The notes under the pieces: generated by a model
What the model was told of the DNA's origin: nothing
Databases searched by the model: none
The model's input: the letters and a program-made list of their open reading frames with translations, nothing else
Program-made: the position numbers and the translations under genes
In this document: piece by piece, positions 1 through 11,230 of the stretch
Position numbering within the stretch: the first letter of the stretch is position 1
Layout: every line of letters begins with the position of its first letter
NCBI GenBank assembly: GCA_030435675.1
Contig: CM059622.1
Coordinates: forward strand, 7,564,001-7,628,000
Source: Steinernema hermaphroditum
Lineage: Eukaryota > Nematoda > Chromadorea > Rhabditida > Steinernematidae
Direction: 5' to 3'
Length of the DNA stretch: 64,000 bases

Positions 1-1200
1 TCCTGTCCATTTCTGAACATAATTATGTTCATGTTTATGCAACGGGTGCAACTCACCGTTCTGAACAACTCGCTGGCCATCGAGAGAAAGTCGACAACCA
101 GCTCGGTCGATTCTATGTGTTTGCAGAGTTCATCCATTTGGTTGTTGATGACGTCGCAGATGCTAAACGAAGTCCGATAACTCTGATACGGTCTAAGTTG
201 ACCCACTTTGTGACCCATGCGGTACACTTGCCCTGGAGCACGTTTGGGTCGATCTGCTTTTCTAGAATAGCGTATCTTCGGTTGACCTTCAGGATCTCGC
301 CCTCGATGAAGTTCACGTACGTCAGAAGTTGATCTCCGATTATCATCTTCACACATTCTGCAGAAATAGAAAATAAAGAATTCCACCAGATCCTGGCACA
401 AACCTGGCCGCCATCCATCAGCCGCCACCACATTCAGGGCGGAGGAGTAGACTTTGCCTTTCCCGAAGATGCAATAGACGACGGCCACCGTGTCGTGCAT
501 GGCCCGGAGGACGTCGATGAGTGAATTTGACCAGCTGATACAACGGCTGACCTTGTCCTAGAATGAGCTGTATAGAGAGGACCAACACAGCAAGATTCAC
601 CAATCGCGCACTGAAGTAGCGATCCACGAGCTCCGCTGGTGTCAGTGGGTTCAGGATCACCATCGCGAGGAACACGTTCGTGGTCTCGTTCCAATCGTTC
701 AGCTCGCCGAGCATCGCCTCGCAATGCTCTAGGAGGTCGCGACGCTGCTTCATGAAGAGCGGAGAGAGGCGCCGGAGCGTCGCCGCCACGGGCGCCGGAA
801 GGCTTGCCTCGACGCTTAGAAAGCGGTGAAGATTCTCCGCCAGCAGAAGGACGAACGTATCGCTGAGGGAGTCGTCGGTAACTTCGATTTCGCGCTGCAG
901 CCTATCGAGGACGACGAAGCGGTAGATCGCGTCCTCCCGCATCCATCCAGAATCCTTCGACGATCGCGCTATGACGCTGCTCGGGGGCGATTTATGGGCT
1001 TCGGCGATGCAGTCGGAAAGCTGATTCGCCATCTCTGCCAATTTTCTGACGCAGTTGGAGGCATCAAGAACGTCACGATATCTCCGTCCCACCATTTGCC
1101 GCAGCTCTTCCTTCTTGTCCTCGACTTCTGTCACCAGGTTGGACTGGATCTCCGCTAGCTGGTCGATGTTCAATTCGCGCATCAACCTCTCGACATCCAT
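1..1200 (-). CDS. COG1: Conserved oligomeric Golgi complex subunit 1 (5' part, runs off the window)
   Basis: COG1 is part of the eight-subunit COG tether, which captures retrograde vesicles at the Golgi. The N-terminus has the family signature KKEELRQMVGRRYRDVLDAS at about residues 29-48, followed by the LSDCIAEAHK helix, as in the Vps51/COG1 tethering fold. The start ATG (1200) follows a GTTTCAG acceptor by 2 nt. The reading frame shifts three times and each shift is explained by a short intron: 535-586 (52 nt), about 362-405, and 163-206 (44 nt). A further acceptor (TATGTTCAG) lies at about position 13, and the gene continues beyond position 1. TXNL1 lies 260 bp upstream on the same strand. 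Identification by motif recall is good; intron ends are inferred from frame and consensus. Confidence 0.82.
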
Positions 1201-1459
1201 CTCTGAAACAGCCGCTCAACAACGGAAATTCTTCTGGTGGTGCGAAAGACCAGAACGGGCGCCACCGCCACGTGGGAGTCACGATCACCCGACGGACAGA
1301 AGGACCAACGCCATACATCACCACAACGAGATAGTAAATATAAGAGCATCTTTTAATGCTTGCATGAAAGGTGGATACGAGGAAACATTAAAAATATATT
1401 TTGTCCCGCATCAATAGCACTTAAAGACTCCTTTGACCATAAAGACATCCAGCTTCTTC

Positions 1460-2487
1460 TTAATGACCGACTTCACCAGGCTTTCCCGCAACCTAAACAA
1501 ACAGATGTCAGATAAGCAGCAGATAATTCCCACTCTTTTGAATTCCTGCATGTTGGTGGCGGAAAGCGGAGTTCCGAAAATCCTTATATCTTCAATGATT
1601 GTCTGATCTTCGTTGCCAATGTTGTTTTCCACAAACATCTGTAGTTGTTGCACATTTTGGAACTTGACATAGCGCAGATTCACTAGTTCGCCTTCTTTGA
1701 CCTAAACTATCGCAAATCGCTACTAGTGCAAAATGTCAGATCAAACCTTATCGGTGAACTCAATCGACTGAACAGGAATAGCGGATCCAGCGCCATCAAA
1801 GTCGAGAGTGTGAGCCAGGTTTGTGAACAGCTTCACGGATTTCGGTGCGCTCTCACCTGATCCTTTCACGTAAATGGAGTGGATCTTTACCGGCTGGTTA
1901 AACGGCAAGTTGATGATAAGCTGCTCATCACAGTCCGATACAAGCTTCTTGTCACCACTTCCGTTCAAAAACACTCGGATGTTGTTAGTGTCGCATTCAT
2001 TCAAGCATTCGACTTGAGTCTTGTTCACAAATCCTGTGAGATCAGTTTGACCCGGAACCAAGGACTCTTCACCGCCGGCCGATTCTGCCCACTTCTTGAC
2101 CATTCGTTCCAGATGATCCTGATCAGCACCTTGCAAACTGTCGACTTTCGATCTGCAAAATGTGACAGTACAAGACTACAAGCTAATTTTTCAAACTATA
2201 CCCGTTAACGTAAACAAAGAATGTAGGCATTGCACTAACTCCCAAGCTGCCAGCCAGCGACTTCATCTTGTCGACGTCAAATTTGGCAAACTGCACATTC
2301 GTATACTTGTTGGAAAGCTCTTTAAAGAACGGAGCGATGCGATTGCATGGACCACACCTAAACAGCGTTCTAATTTAAAACGGGGTGCCTAAGGGTACCA
2401 GGTGGCGAAGAAGTCGATGACGACAACTCCAGAGCTGACGAGGCGGCTGAATTCAGCTTCACTTTCTACAACCGCGACTCCGACCAT
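1460..2487 (-). CDS. TXNL1: Thioredoxin-like protein 1 with PITH domain
   Basis: TXNL1 is a cytosolic thioredoxin that docks on the 26S proteasome through its C-terminal PITH domain. Exon 1 starts [13 protein letters not shown], like the vertebrate protein, and ends inside the active site. Removing a 41-nt intron restores [14 protein letters not shown], so both redox cysteines are present. A second intron follows FFVYVNG, and the PITH domain begins around [16 protein letters not shown] third intron separates IEFTDK from [14 protein letters not shown]. The last short exon gives [12 protein letters not shown] and a TAA stop at 1460, matching the usual C-terminus FKRVVGKKGESH in layout. The chosen ATG follows a TTTTCAG acceptor by about 14 nt; a longer in-frame N-terminus exists upstream but is not expected in the family. 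Confidence 0.88.
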
Positions 2488-3254
2488 GGTGAAGCAACCG
2501 TTCTGAAAAGAATCGACAGTAAAATCTTTCAAGGTAAGATTCGAGACAACAGACAGCATCCACGAAACGCGACCCGTCGTATGTGTGACTAGACACGCCA
2601 CAGAGAGGGAGTGCCGCCGTGCCTACGAACTCAGCCGAACGGAAGAATTTTATAATGTTTTAAACGAAATTCAGAAATTGTCATCACAAGAACCTTGTTC
2701 GTAGCTGAGATCATAGAATTCTCCAGAGAAAAATGCTTGTATGTCTTCTCTCGCATGTAAACGAATAGGGCAAAATCGATGTCCGTCTGACATCTAAGAG
2801 AACACAGTGTACCTTAGAGCCCAAGATCAGCTCGAACTCAGCTCAACAACCACTCAACTCCGAAGTACTTCTTGTTTACGACCACGATTTCCATCACTCC
2901 ACCCACGAACTATCTCAGAACTTTTATCCACAAATTATACATCCATCGATCGTCAAAATCTTTTAGGGATATTATATAAATGCGCAGAAACTGGAGAATA
3001 AGAATCAATGTGAATGTTAGGAACGCTATGAAGGAGCAAAAAGGTGACCAGAGCTGAAGGGAGCCACAAGCGATGCACAGGCAGTAAGTTAATGAAGAAG
3101 TATCACAACATGATGAAGGCAAACGCGGTTGTAGGAATAAAGCAATGATGGGAAGAAATATCACAATGTGCACAATGAATGTTAGTGAGTAAAGCGAAAA
3201 AGAAAGTGAATCTGACTTAGCGAACTTCGTTGACCCAGGAGGACATGATCCTTA
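2488..3254. other. Intergenic, no gene seen
   Basis: About 770 bp between the 3' end of the SH3 adaptor and the start of TXNL1, both on the minus strand. Only short chance reading frames are present on either strand. The stretch must hold the SH3-adaptor 3' UTR and the TXNL1 promoter or trans-splice region. I see no RNA gene or repeat in it. Confidence 0.6.
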
Positions 3255-5226
3255 CTATTTCTTCAGTTCTAGAAATGCAACGCGTTTCGATAACTCTTCA
3301 AACGCTCTAAGTAGTTCATTGTATTCGCGTCGCGATACATATTCGCTCTCTTCTGGAGCAGAAGGCGCAAGGGCTACCGGGTTGTGCAGAACACTGGACG
3401 CAGCACTCTCAGGCGCAGCATTCTTCAGTGTAGCTTTAATGGGCTCTAAAGACAGATTTTAACGTGATGTCACGCTCCAAAGCAACGTACGCGGATGCGA
3501 TTCTTTAATAGCAGGGAAGTGATGGGTGGCCAGCGGCTTGTCCGCTGCTTCCAACTTGGATGGCGCCAGAGGAACATGCTTGACATCCTTCTCCTTCGCT
3601 AATGCTGGTTCCGGTGGAGTTGTATTATCTGAGGTATCGAGGGTGTCGTCTGATTTCTGAAAAGGGGTCCTGTAAGAAAAAGGCAAATAATCTTCCACGT
3701 ACCTTTCCACTTCCGAACATAGAAGGGGGTCTTTTCTGAGGACCCTTTGGTCGGTTGGTCGTGAGATGTTGCAGCTTTGCGGGTTCTTTTTCTTCATTCA
3801 CACGGAAGACCGGGGCAACAGATTCGCCTGCGGCAGGAGTAGACGACGAAGACTCAGTCGACGTGGGCTTCAACGGGAACTTAGGCGGGCCTGATCCGGG
3901 AAGCGAAATTTTCAGCTGATCGGCAATCTTGGAGTGAGCACTCTTGAAGTTGTCGGACTGGGAGGTTGATGGGTTGAAGAGCGACCGACGAACGTTGGAT
4001 TGTGCCTCGGATGCTGCCGAAGTATCCGACTTTGCACCGTCCTTCAAAAGCACAGGCTTTGGCTTGGCAGGGAGTGTTGGAGGAGTGACCGTAGGACGGT
4101 CAGCAGAAACCGAAAACAACCGATTGTTATGGTCACGAACAACGAGCTTACCTCAACGAGCTTTACAAAATTATCCGGGAACAAACCGCGCTTTCCGTTA
4201 ACTTCGCCTTCGTACCATCCAGGATCTGCGCAGTTTTTATTCAGCACTGTCACCATCTGACCTTCTTCTGTTAAATCGAGTTCGTCAGGGTGCTGCGCCT
4301 TGTATGTGTAGAGAACCTTCGCGTATTCTGCAGATATAGACCATCGGTCATAGGTTACTGTAGGCGCGGGCTTACCTTTGACTTTTGGTGGATCGAAAGC
4401 CGGAAGCGATGGTTTCGTAGAAAATTCATGCTCCGCAAATATCGACGACTTGGCTCTCACGCCACCACCCTTCAAGAAGGGAGCCAACTCGCTCTCCCCC
4501 AGTTTGGAGGGAAATGGACGGTCACTTCGTTCAGCAACCGACGCCGTCGCAGGTCCAGCATGTTCTATGTGCTCTAAACATGTGTGGGTAAAACTGAATA
4601 TCTTTGCTACTAGTGGAGGAAGGGAGGACAGAAGCAGATATGTGACTGCGTGCAAGAAAAAATAATCCACTCTGTGAAAATGTGAGCGACTTGGTTACGG
4701 TCACTTTGGTGTGTGCATCGCCCGCACCATTCTGAATTGACGCCGTTGTGGTACTCGAAACACTGTTGGACCGCTTTTTTTCCTCTGGCGACTTTGGAGA
4801 GGTAGTTGTCGATGTAGATGTAGTTGCACCTGGAAGCAAGGAATCATAAATAAGATACAACAAAAAATATTACCCGAAAAGGTCACAAAGTTGGTGGGGA
4901 ACACTCCTAAACGTCCGTTGAGACGTCCACGCATCCAGCCATCTTCTACGGCTTCGATCACTTCGATTTCATCGCCCTCCTTCAGTGACAACTCGTCATC
5001 GTGGGCGGCGGAGTAGGAATACCGGACGACGACCCTTTGATGGCTCGATGTGGACGTCGTCGTTTTACGCAAGTTCACATCGCTGAGCACGTTCTGCTTG
5101 GAGTAGTCTTTGCTTAAGCGGTCAACGATCTTCGCCACATTTCCACCGCTGACCCGTTCACTCTGAATCATGGCGTCAATTAGAAAGAGAAGGTCGGAAA
5201 CGAACCTGCGTTGAAGCCACCGACAT
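3255..5226 (-). CDS. CIN85/CD2AP-family SH3 adaptor protein
   Basis: CIN85/CD2AP adaptors link receptor endocytosis (CBL, endophilin) to actin. The gene encodes two SH3 domains with the ALYDY-to-FPxNFV layout: the first has RYSYSAAHDDELSLKEGD and ends GVFPTNFV (about 4880-5040), the second has YTYKAQHPDELDLTEEGQ and ends GLFPDNFVKL (about 4150-4330). A proline/serine-rich linker with PAKPKPVLLK and PQKRPPS follows (3600-4110). The final exon (3255-3447) ends in a predicted coiled coil, YNELLRAFEELSKRVAFLEL, then a TAG stop. This order matches CIN85/CD2AP, except that vertebrate members have three SH3 domains and this one has two, which resemble SH3-B and SH3-C. The start MSVASTQ is reached after removing a 43-nt intron; a TGCTTCAG acceptor lies about 45 nt upstream. 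Exon ends in the linker are uncertain. Confidence 0.8.
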
Positions 5227-5599
5227 TTGGTCGTCCGCGAAGGAAACGATTCGAGAGCTACCTGAAGCAAAGGACGACTCGATAAAAACGACATTTGCTG
5301 GACGCGAGTCATCAGCGAAAATTGAGCGCCGAGGAAAAATCCATTATTAAACGCCGCGATGAATCATACTGCGAGCGGCCTTCTTCGCATATCGATTCAG
5401 CTCTCGACCGGCGCGGCGATTCATCGAGGCCAGTCGGGCCAAACTCGGAGTCGCCACCCACCGCAATACAAAAGGAAGCGCTGTCAGACGCGCGAGCCAG
5501 CCGGCGCTCGTCCACAACTTCTTCGTCCAGCGCCGTCCACTATCGCCTTCCTTCCGCAACTGGCGACTCAGAGCGTGTCAGGGCAGACATTTTCGCGTC

Positions 5600-5760
5600 C
5601 GTGGCAAAAGCCACACTGTATAAATGGATAAACTTTCTCAGTTCGCATCCAACCTGCTCCAGATGGGTCGCAAAATGCTCAGCAGTGAATTTCCTTTCGA
5701 TTCACCCGTTGGATTTTGCAAAAATTCGACTTCTTCGCGGAGAAATGGGTACAAGGCGTG
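5600..5760 (+). repeat. Dispersed repeat, copy 1
   Basis: The core around 5670-5740 (CAAAATGCTCAGCAG, then CGATTCACC.GTTG.ATTTTGCAAA and TTCGACTTC) recurs at 7660-7735 in the same orientation with scattered substitutions. A weaker echo is at about 28090-28130. It has no coding potential I recognise and looks like an old interspersed element of unknown class. The rest of the 5227-6096 interval shows no gene. Confidence 0.5.
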
Positions 5761-6096
5761 TCAGGGCGGTCATTTTTGGCTCCCGCTACGAAGTAAAGGT
5801 CGCACGTGAACACCTTGTTTCCGATTAGAAGGAACCCTTGTAACTTTTGGCCAGCCACATATATTTCCTCCTTTCTATGCGCAAAATGTTCGCCACACTC
5901 TAGTGCATGATTTCCGCCAAAGGTATCCCGATTTGGTGCCTTTTTCGCGGAGAACTGTAGGATTCATGACAATAAACAATGAACAGCATTATCGCCAAAA
6001 TGGCACTCCGTAAAGGCCCGGCTTTTTTCAATGATTTCTGATTGTTTTTGCTGGCGATTTTTTAATTTATACTGACTTTGCTGTTCAGGGTCCCCA

Positions 6097-6917
6097 ATGA
6101 CCGATAGAGAGTTCACCCCACCCGACGAGAGTTTGTCTCCACATCTGGACACGATGCCGTGATATAGCGCAAGGACTTCAGCGATGACGAACTGAAGATT
6201 CGTCTCATCGCCCTCGTCGAGGAACGGCCCGTGATTTGGAAGGCCCAAAGTGATGATCTGAAGCTTAAGGACGAACGGATGGCCTTGGCTGACATCGCCA
6301 GCCTTTTGAATAGCGAATTTCGCGTGCAATATGACGGTAAGCTGCGAGTGCATTTGACCGTAAGAAGGTTTGTTTGTATCTAGGTTCCACGGTAGCGAGG
6401 GAATTCAAAAAGCTCAAATACTCGTATAGTCGAGCGAAGGCTGCTGGAAAGACCGGAGAAGGTGTTGACGACGCGAAACGTCGGAAGAACGCTTTTCGTT
6501 ACACAGCTGAAATGCGCTTCCTGCAGCAGAATGAACACGCCATGGATAAGTAGGACTTTGATGTTGTTCTAACATTCACTCTGTGTTTGCAGAGAGCGAG
6601 TTGTCGTTGGAATCGTATTAGTCAATAGATTCAGAATACTCCGTAGCCCGCTCGGAATTGATCCGGACAACGCGAGGAATCTAATTGTGGCCATAGGACT
6701 ACTTCAGAACTATCTGCGATCTGCGAAAATCGCTCAGAATGAAACGCCGCAGGACATTTCCGATGCCGACGCACAGGATATGCTACCGATATCACCCCCA
6801 ACTGACGACTCAATGAGCTCGAGGCAACTATCACAAGAAGCCAATGAGATTCGTAATGAGTTTGCTGATTATTTTTTTAGTCCAGAAGGACAAGTATCCT
6901 TCAGAAATTACGAATAA
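6097..6917 (+). CDS. MADF-domain protein fused to a PIF/Harbinger transposase C-terminus
   Basis: The start ATG (6097) follows a TGTTCAG acceptor by 8 nt. Exon 1 (MTDREFTPPDES...) joins exon 2 across a 45-nt intron to give a MADF DNA-binding domain: LKIRLIALVEERPVIWK, then ADIASLLNSEFRVQYDGS, a second intron, and the basic FKKLKYSYSRAKA helix. MADF proteins are Myb-like DNA binders, and PIF/Harbinger transposons carry such a protein next to their transposase. After a third intron the last exon reads NRFRILRSPLGIDPDNARNL, LLQNYLRSAK and, at the end, FADYFFSPEGQVSF. That pattern is the C-terminus of Harbinger DDE transposases, not of MADF proteins; the DDE catalytic core is absent. Every exon is open and in phase, so a chimeric transcript is possible. 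The stop TAA overlaps an AATAAA signal. It may be an internally deleted transposon or a recruited host gene. Confidence 0.65.
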
Positions 6918-6957
6918 AAATGCCGTTTTAAGTGATCTCTGCCTCATATTCCACGAC

Positions 6958-7016
6958 ATCAGGAAAACGTTGTGGATACAGGAAAACGTTGTGGATACAG
7001 GAAAACGTTGTGGATT
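6958..7016 (+). repeat. 19-bp tandem repeat, three copies
   Basis: The 19-mer TACAGGAAAACGTTGTGGA is repeated three times head to tail. The last copy is the first 19 bp of the duplicated EDC4 segment. The resident EDC4 locus (near 10455-10471) has only one copy, so the expansion sits exactly at the duplication breakpoint. Confidence 0.8.
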
Positions 7017-7545
7017 TGTTTGATGTTGGGCTGATTCGGAAGAGCAGCAAGGAGGAAAAGATCTGCTTCGACCTGGAAAACTTCTCAGGCAAACAAGCCG
7101 AGGGACATACGCGTTTCGAAGTCCAGAAACCCGTCCTCTCAGTACGGATCAGCCCCGACGGAACTGCTGTAGCGGTGGCTACCGAGGACCTCTTGAACTT
7201 CTACGTCCCTGTGAGCGGTGACGCGTATGAGTTCAAGCTCGCTCAAGACTGGTCTCCTGCTGGAAACAATAAGATTCACGATTTCTTCTTTTTGGACGAC
7301 ATTACATCTCCGCGTCAAGGAATCGATGGGTTTGGGCTTCCGGTAGCCTCATCCTCACTGCCATGACTTTTCAGAAACACTTTCTGGAAGCACTGCGTAG
7401 TATTCTTCGACAATGGACGCCTCGTGAACATTCTCGATGAGGCGTGGAGCGTCATCGGCCGACTGAAGATCAACGAGATCACACAGGGAGACAGTCCCAT
7501 GACAGTATCCTTAGATCCTACTGCACGATTCGTTTTCGTTTCTGA
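6996..7545 (+). pseudogene. Inverted partial duplicate of EDC4
   Basis: This 550-bp stretch is the reverse complement of 9922-10471 in the neighbouring EDC4 gene. Base-by-base reading by eye shows three differences and no indels (about 99.5% identity). It carries the end of one WD40-region exon, the intron beginning GTAGCCTCATCC and ending TTTTCAG, and the next exon, so it was copied at DNA level and not through mRNA. It lacks the rest of EDC4 and cannot encode that protein. Homology ends at TTCTGA; the following base differs from the EDC4 locus. It lies just after the MADF-Harbinger gene, in opposite orientation to EDC4. Confidence 0.9.
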
Positions 7546-7639
7546 ACTGTTTCCGCGCCCCTGAAACAGTTTTCAAGCAAAATCCGGAAACTGCTTCCGC
7601 AACTATGACCGCGCCTTAAAAATGTATCTCCTCTCTCAA

Positions 7640-7745
7640 TTTGCGATGTATCCCAGTGAGTCGGGCTGCAAAATGCTCAGCAGAAGATTTGCAATCGATT
7701 CACCTGTTGAATTTTGCAAATTCGACTTCTGTGCGGAAAAAATCT
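7640..7745 (+). repeat. Dispersed repeat, copy 2
   Basis: The second copy of the unclassified repeat at about 5660-5745, sharing the GCAAAATGCTCAGCAG and ATTTTGCAAA blocks. It begins about 100 bp after the EDC4 duplicate. The remainder of 7546-8205 shows no coding or RNA gene. Confidence 0.5.
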
Positions 7746-8205
7746 GCATTCTGGTGCTCAAAAAGCAAGAAACTGAAAAACATTTTTCGTGGTCCTGCCA
7801 CGATAGCGCGGACGCTTTTGTGTCTCGGCTTCAATGGCGCTGACACGCCGTGGACTATACGCGTGCACCGTACCTACGAGCGTGACAAGGGGAGTCCATC
7901 CGAGACCTTCAGTACGCTGTCCCGTGGTGGTCAGTAATGTTCGGCGCACAGGAAGTCGCTAACTGCTGACTGAGGCTGCGGATATTATACCTCTCCTCGA
8001 CACGCCACGTACAATATTTACAACTCTTTTATTTCGGATAATTAATTTGCAAATTTACAATTTCAGCTGCAGCAGAAGAACTGCGAACCAATCACAAGTG
8101 TTCTATAGGCACATTAACCTTGCACTCGAAACGCACTCACAGGAATACACAACAAAATGAGCAGAAACTGCACTAACTCGGTTGCTACATCTTGATTCTA
8201 CTTTT

Positions 8206-11200
8206 CTATTTCAGAAGTTTTGAGGAAATAAGCTGCTGAAGAAGGCGAGTTTGGCGGCGATAGATGGGCTTGTTGCTCTCGTTGTTCGTGAAGGCTAAAA
8301 ATCCGAGTTTGAATCTGAGTTAAGGTCCATCCATTTATATACCTGCCAACCATTCGTTGACCTTTTCCAGGTCTCCGCGGCTTTCTGGACTAAAAGATTT
8401 TTCGTTCGAGTTCACAAGCATCGTCGCGTAGTCAATATACCTGAATGATGCGTTTTTTAGGGAGTTCCTGGGTAACCTACTTCAGTTTCAGTTCAGTATC
8501 TGTGTCCAGCTTTGACGAGAGCAGCGAGAGGAGCAACAGCACATAGTTCAGTGGGAGCGGCGATTCATCCTTGTCGAAGAACTGGTCCGGGTCCACCTTG
8601 TTGCACACGACCATGATCATGGACAAATCGCCAGAGTCGATGGCCACTTGGAAAGCCCGCTCGATATTCCCACTCTCGATGATTTGGATAAGGCTTTCAA
8701 TTGCCAGCTCGTCTGGGGTTGAGGCCAGTCGGGCGGAGTGAACGTGCATGCTGCCCTTCAGCTGATCGACGTACTCCTGCAGGCCTTCACAGAAACGTGC
8801 GTTGAGCTCAGCAAACAGGTTGCTGCACACTTTCTCCACCAACGGGATAAGTGTGTTCTGCAGAGAATCGGTGACAGCTTTTCTGCATAGCTCCTTCAGT
8901 TCCTCCTCGACGCCACTCTGAAGAAAAACAAATAATTTCAATGCAGTCAGGAGCCAGTACCGTTTCAACTTGAGACTGGACAACCGCAGAGATGCTCCCC
9001 TCAATCATTTCTCGCTGACTTGTCATCAGTTCGCTCATTTTGGTGAGCATATTCTCATCGCGAGTGGCAAGTTCATCGGCTGAAACACAGTAAATTAGCA
9101 AAAAAAGAAAGCAGGATGGACCTTACAGATGCTTTCCAATACCGTACACATCTCGGAACGCAGGCCCTCAACTAAGGCCGCACGGGAGCCCTCCATCCCT
9201 TCAATGCGAACAGTGAGCTCACCGACGGTTTCCGTGAGCTCGGCAATTTGGTTCGTGAGGTCGGCGATGTCCTTAGCGTCGTATCCGTTTTCGTGAGCGC
9301 TGCCAACCGAAGGAGACTCGTCACCAGAGGTCTCTGCGTAGGAGTCGTACTCGCCATCTGATTGCTTCTCGTCCTTGTTTTCAGGGGCGCTCTTAGCGCG
9401 ACCGTAGATTCCACTAGAACCTTGCCCGTCGTCATGGTCCGAAAGGTTCTGCAGGTCCACACTCTTCTCGAGCTCTTCGATCTCCTTCTCCGCGTCCTCG
9501 TTCTCCTCCTCATCTTCGATGCCTGGCGTCTCTAACCTCTCCACCGAAACGGTTGGAGTAAGATCCAGTTCCACGTGAAGCGTGGCCACGCACGAAGCAG
9601 CGAGTGCCGTGAAGATGACCTGCGCCACGTCGACAGTCGTTTCGCTCCCATTATTACTTTCATCGGAGCCTAACGTTATGTCAACATCTGAACGAATGTC
9701 ACAAGTAGTACCTTGGCTACGCTTTATAGGTTTCGCTGCGACGCTAGTCGTAAACGGAACCATATAGGTGTAAACGACGTTGGGCGAAAAAGTTATCTGG
9801 GTGACAGAGAGGAACCTCATCGCATTTTCCGAGACTCCTACTTCAATGCAGTAAGTCATCTGAAAAAGGTGCACACTACGTCACAATTCCATATGACTCC
9901 AAGCTTACCCCTTCGTCGAAATCAGAAACGAAAACGAATCGTGCAGTAGGATCTAAGGATACTGTCATGGGACTGTCTCCCTGTGTGATCTCGTTGATCT
10001 TCAGTCGGCCGATGACGCTCCACGCCTCATCGAGAATGTTCACGAGGCGTCCATTGTCGAAGAATACTACGCAGTGCTTCCAGAAAGTGTTTCTGAAAAG
10101 TCATGGCAGTGAGGATGAGGCTACCGGAAGCCCAAACCCATCGATTCCTTGACGCGGAGATGTAATGTCGTCCAAAAAGAAGAAATCGTGAATCTTATTG
10201 TTTCCAGCAGGAGACCAGTCTTGAGCGAGCTTGAACTCATACGCGTCACCGCTCACAGGGACGTAGAAGTTCAAGAGGTCCTCGGTAGCCACCGCTACAG
10301 CAGTTCCGTCGGGGCTGATCCGTACTGAGAGGACAGGTTTCTGGACTTCGAGACGCGTATGTCCCTCGGCTTGTTTGCCTGAGAAGTTTTCCAGGTCGAA
10401 GCAGATCTTTTCCTCCTTGCTGCTCTTCCGAATCAACCCAACATCAAACAAATCCACAACGTTTTCCTGTAGCAAAGAGAAATCTTACTCTGCACAGAAC
10501 GGAATGAAAGTATACCACAGAGAGAGAGACAATCAGCTTGTCGTCGCCGAGATCACCGTTTTCGGCGCGAACGTATGGGCACCAGCTGATACGGGGCGAA
10601 AGATTGGACTTCGCCTCTCCCTTCTTGTGACACCTGATGATGGAAATCTGTTTCTTGCTGAAACGAAAAGTGAGCTCGGAACACAATCCGGGAACTACGC
10701 ACGCGATTCCCTTTTCAAGGCATTCGTCGTCGAACTCGTAGATGTAGAGGTTTCCTTGCACGTCGGTGACGGCCAAAGTTTTAGCGATGTTGGACCACTG
10801 AACATCGGCCACTGTGAACTTGAAGTCCTTGATCAGGATACGCACTCTGTTGGTGCCGTCTGCGCTGAGCACCCGGACGGCCTCTCCGGTCGCTGTAGAA
10901 CAAACAATGACAGGAGTCATCAAAAACGCGGGAAACCTTCGTTGGAGAAGCGGTAGGCGGTGAGATCGTGGTGTGCATCGACGATTCGCCCGTATGAGGG
11001 GTTCTTCCCTTTGAACTGTGCCAGATTCTTGACGACGACACGTTGGCTGCCGCGATCTTTCGGCACTTCGTCGTTCTCCACACGAAGGAGCACGTCTTTG
11101 CCGACGCTGAAGCGTACGGGATTGCTGCTGCCGTGGAGAGTGCTGAAACGGGCGATGACATAGTGAAGCCTGCCCGGGGCACTTACTGCTTCTCGGCGTA

Positions 11201-11230
11201 CGACGACGGCGACAACTGCTGGTCCATCAT
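8206..11230 (-). CDS. EDC4: Enhancer of mRNA-decapping protein 4 (Ge-1/Hedls)
   Basis: EDC4 is the P-body scaffold that couples DCP1 and DCP2 for mRNA 5' decapping. The model starts MMDQQLSPSSYAEK (a CTTTCAG acceptor lies about 30 nt upstream). It continues through the N-terminal WD40-like region (VVVKNLAQFKGKNPSYGRIV; DFKFTVADVQWSNIAKTLAV; WSPAGNNKIHDFFFLDD; WKHCVVFFDNGRLVNILDEA), then an acidic linker (EDEEENEDAEKEIEELEK). A coiled coil follows (IADLTNQIAELTETVGELTV), and then the alpha-helical C-terminal domain (ELAIESLIQIIESGNIERAF; PLPLNYVLLLLSLLSSKL). The last exon ends QLISSKLLK with a TAG stop at 8206. About ten introns of 40-55 nt interrupt it. The segment 9922-10471 is duplicated in inverted orientation at 6996-7545. 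The kinesin gene lies 410 bp upstream on the same strand. Confidence 0.85.

Noticed and set aside
535..590. Frameshift or pseudogene in COG1
   Set aside because: A 52-nt intron with GT and AG ends in the correct phase explains the change and yields a continuous protein.
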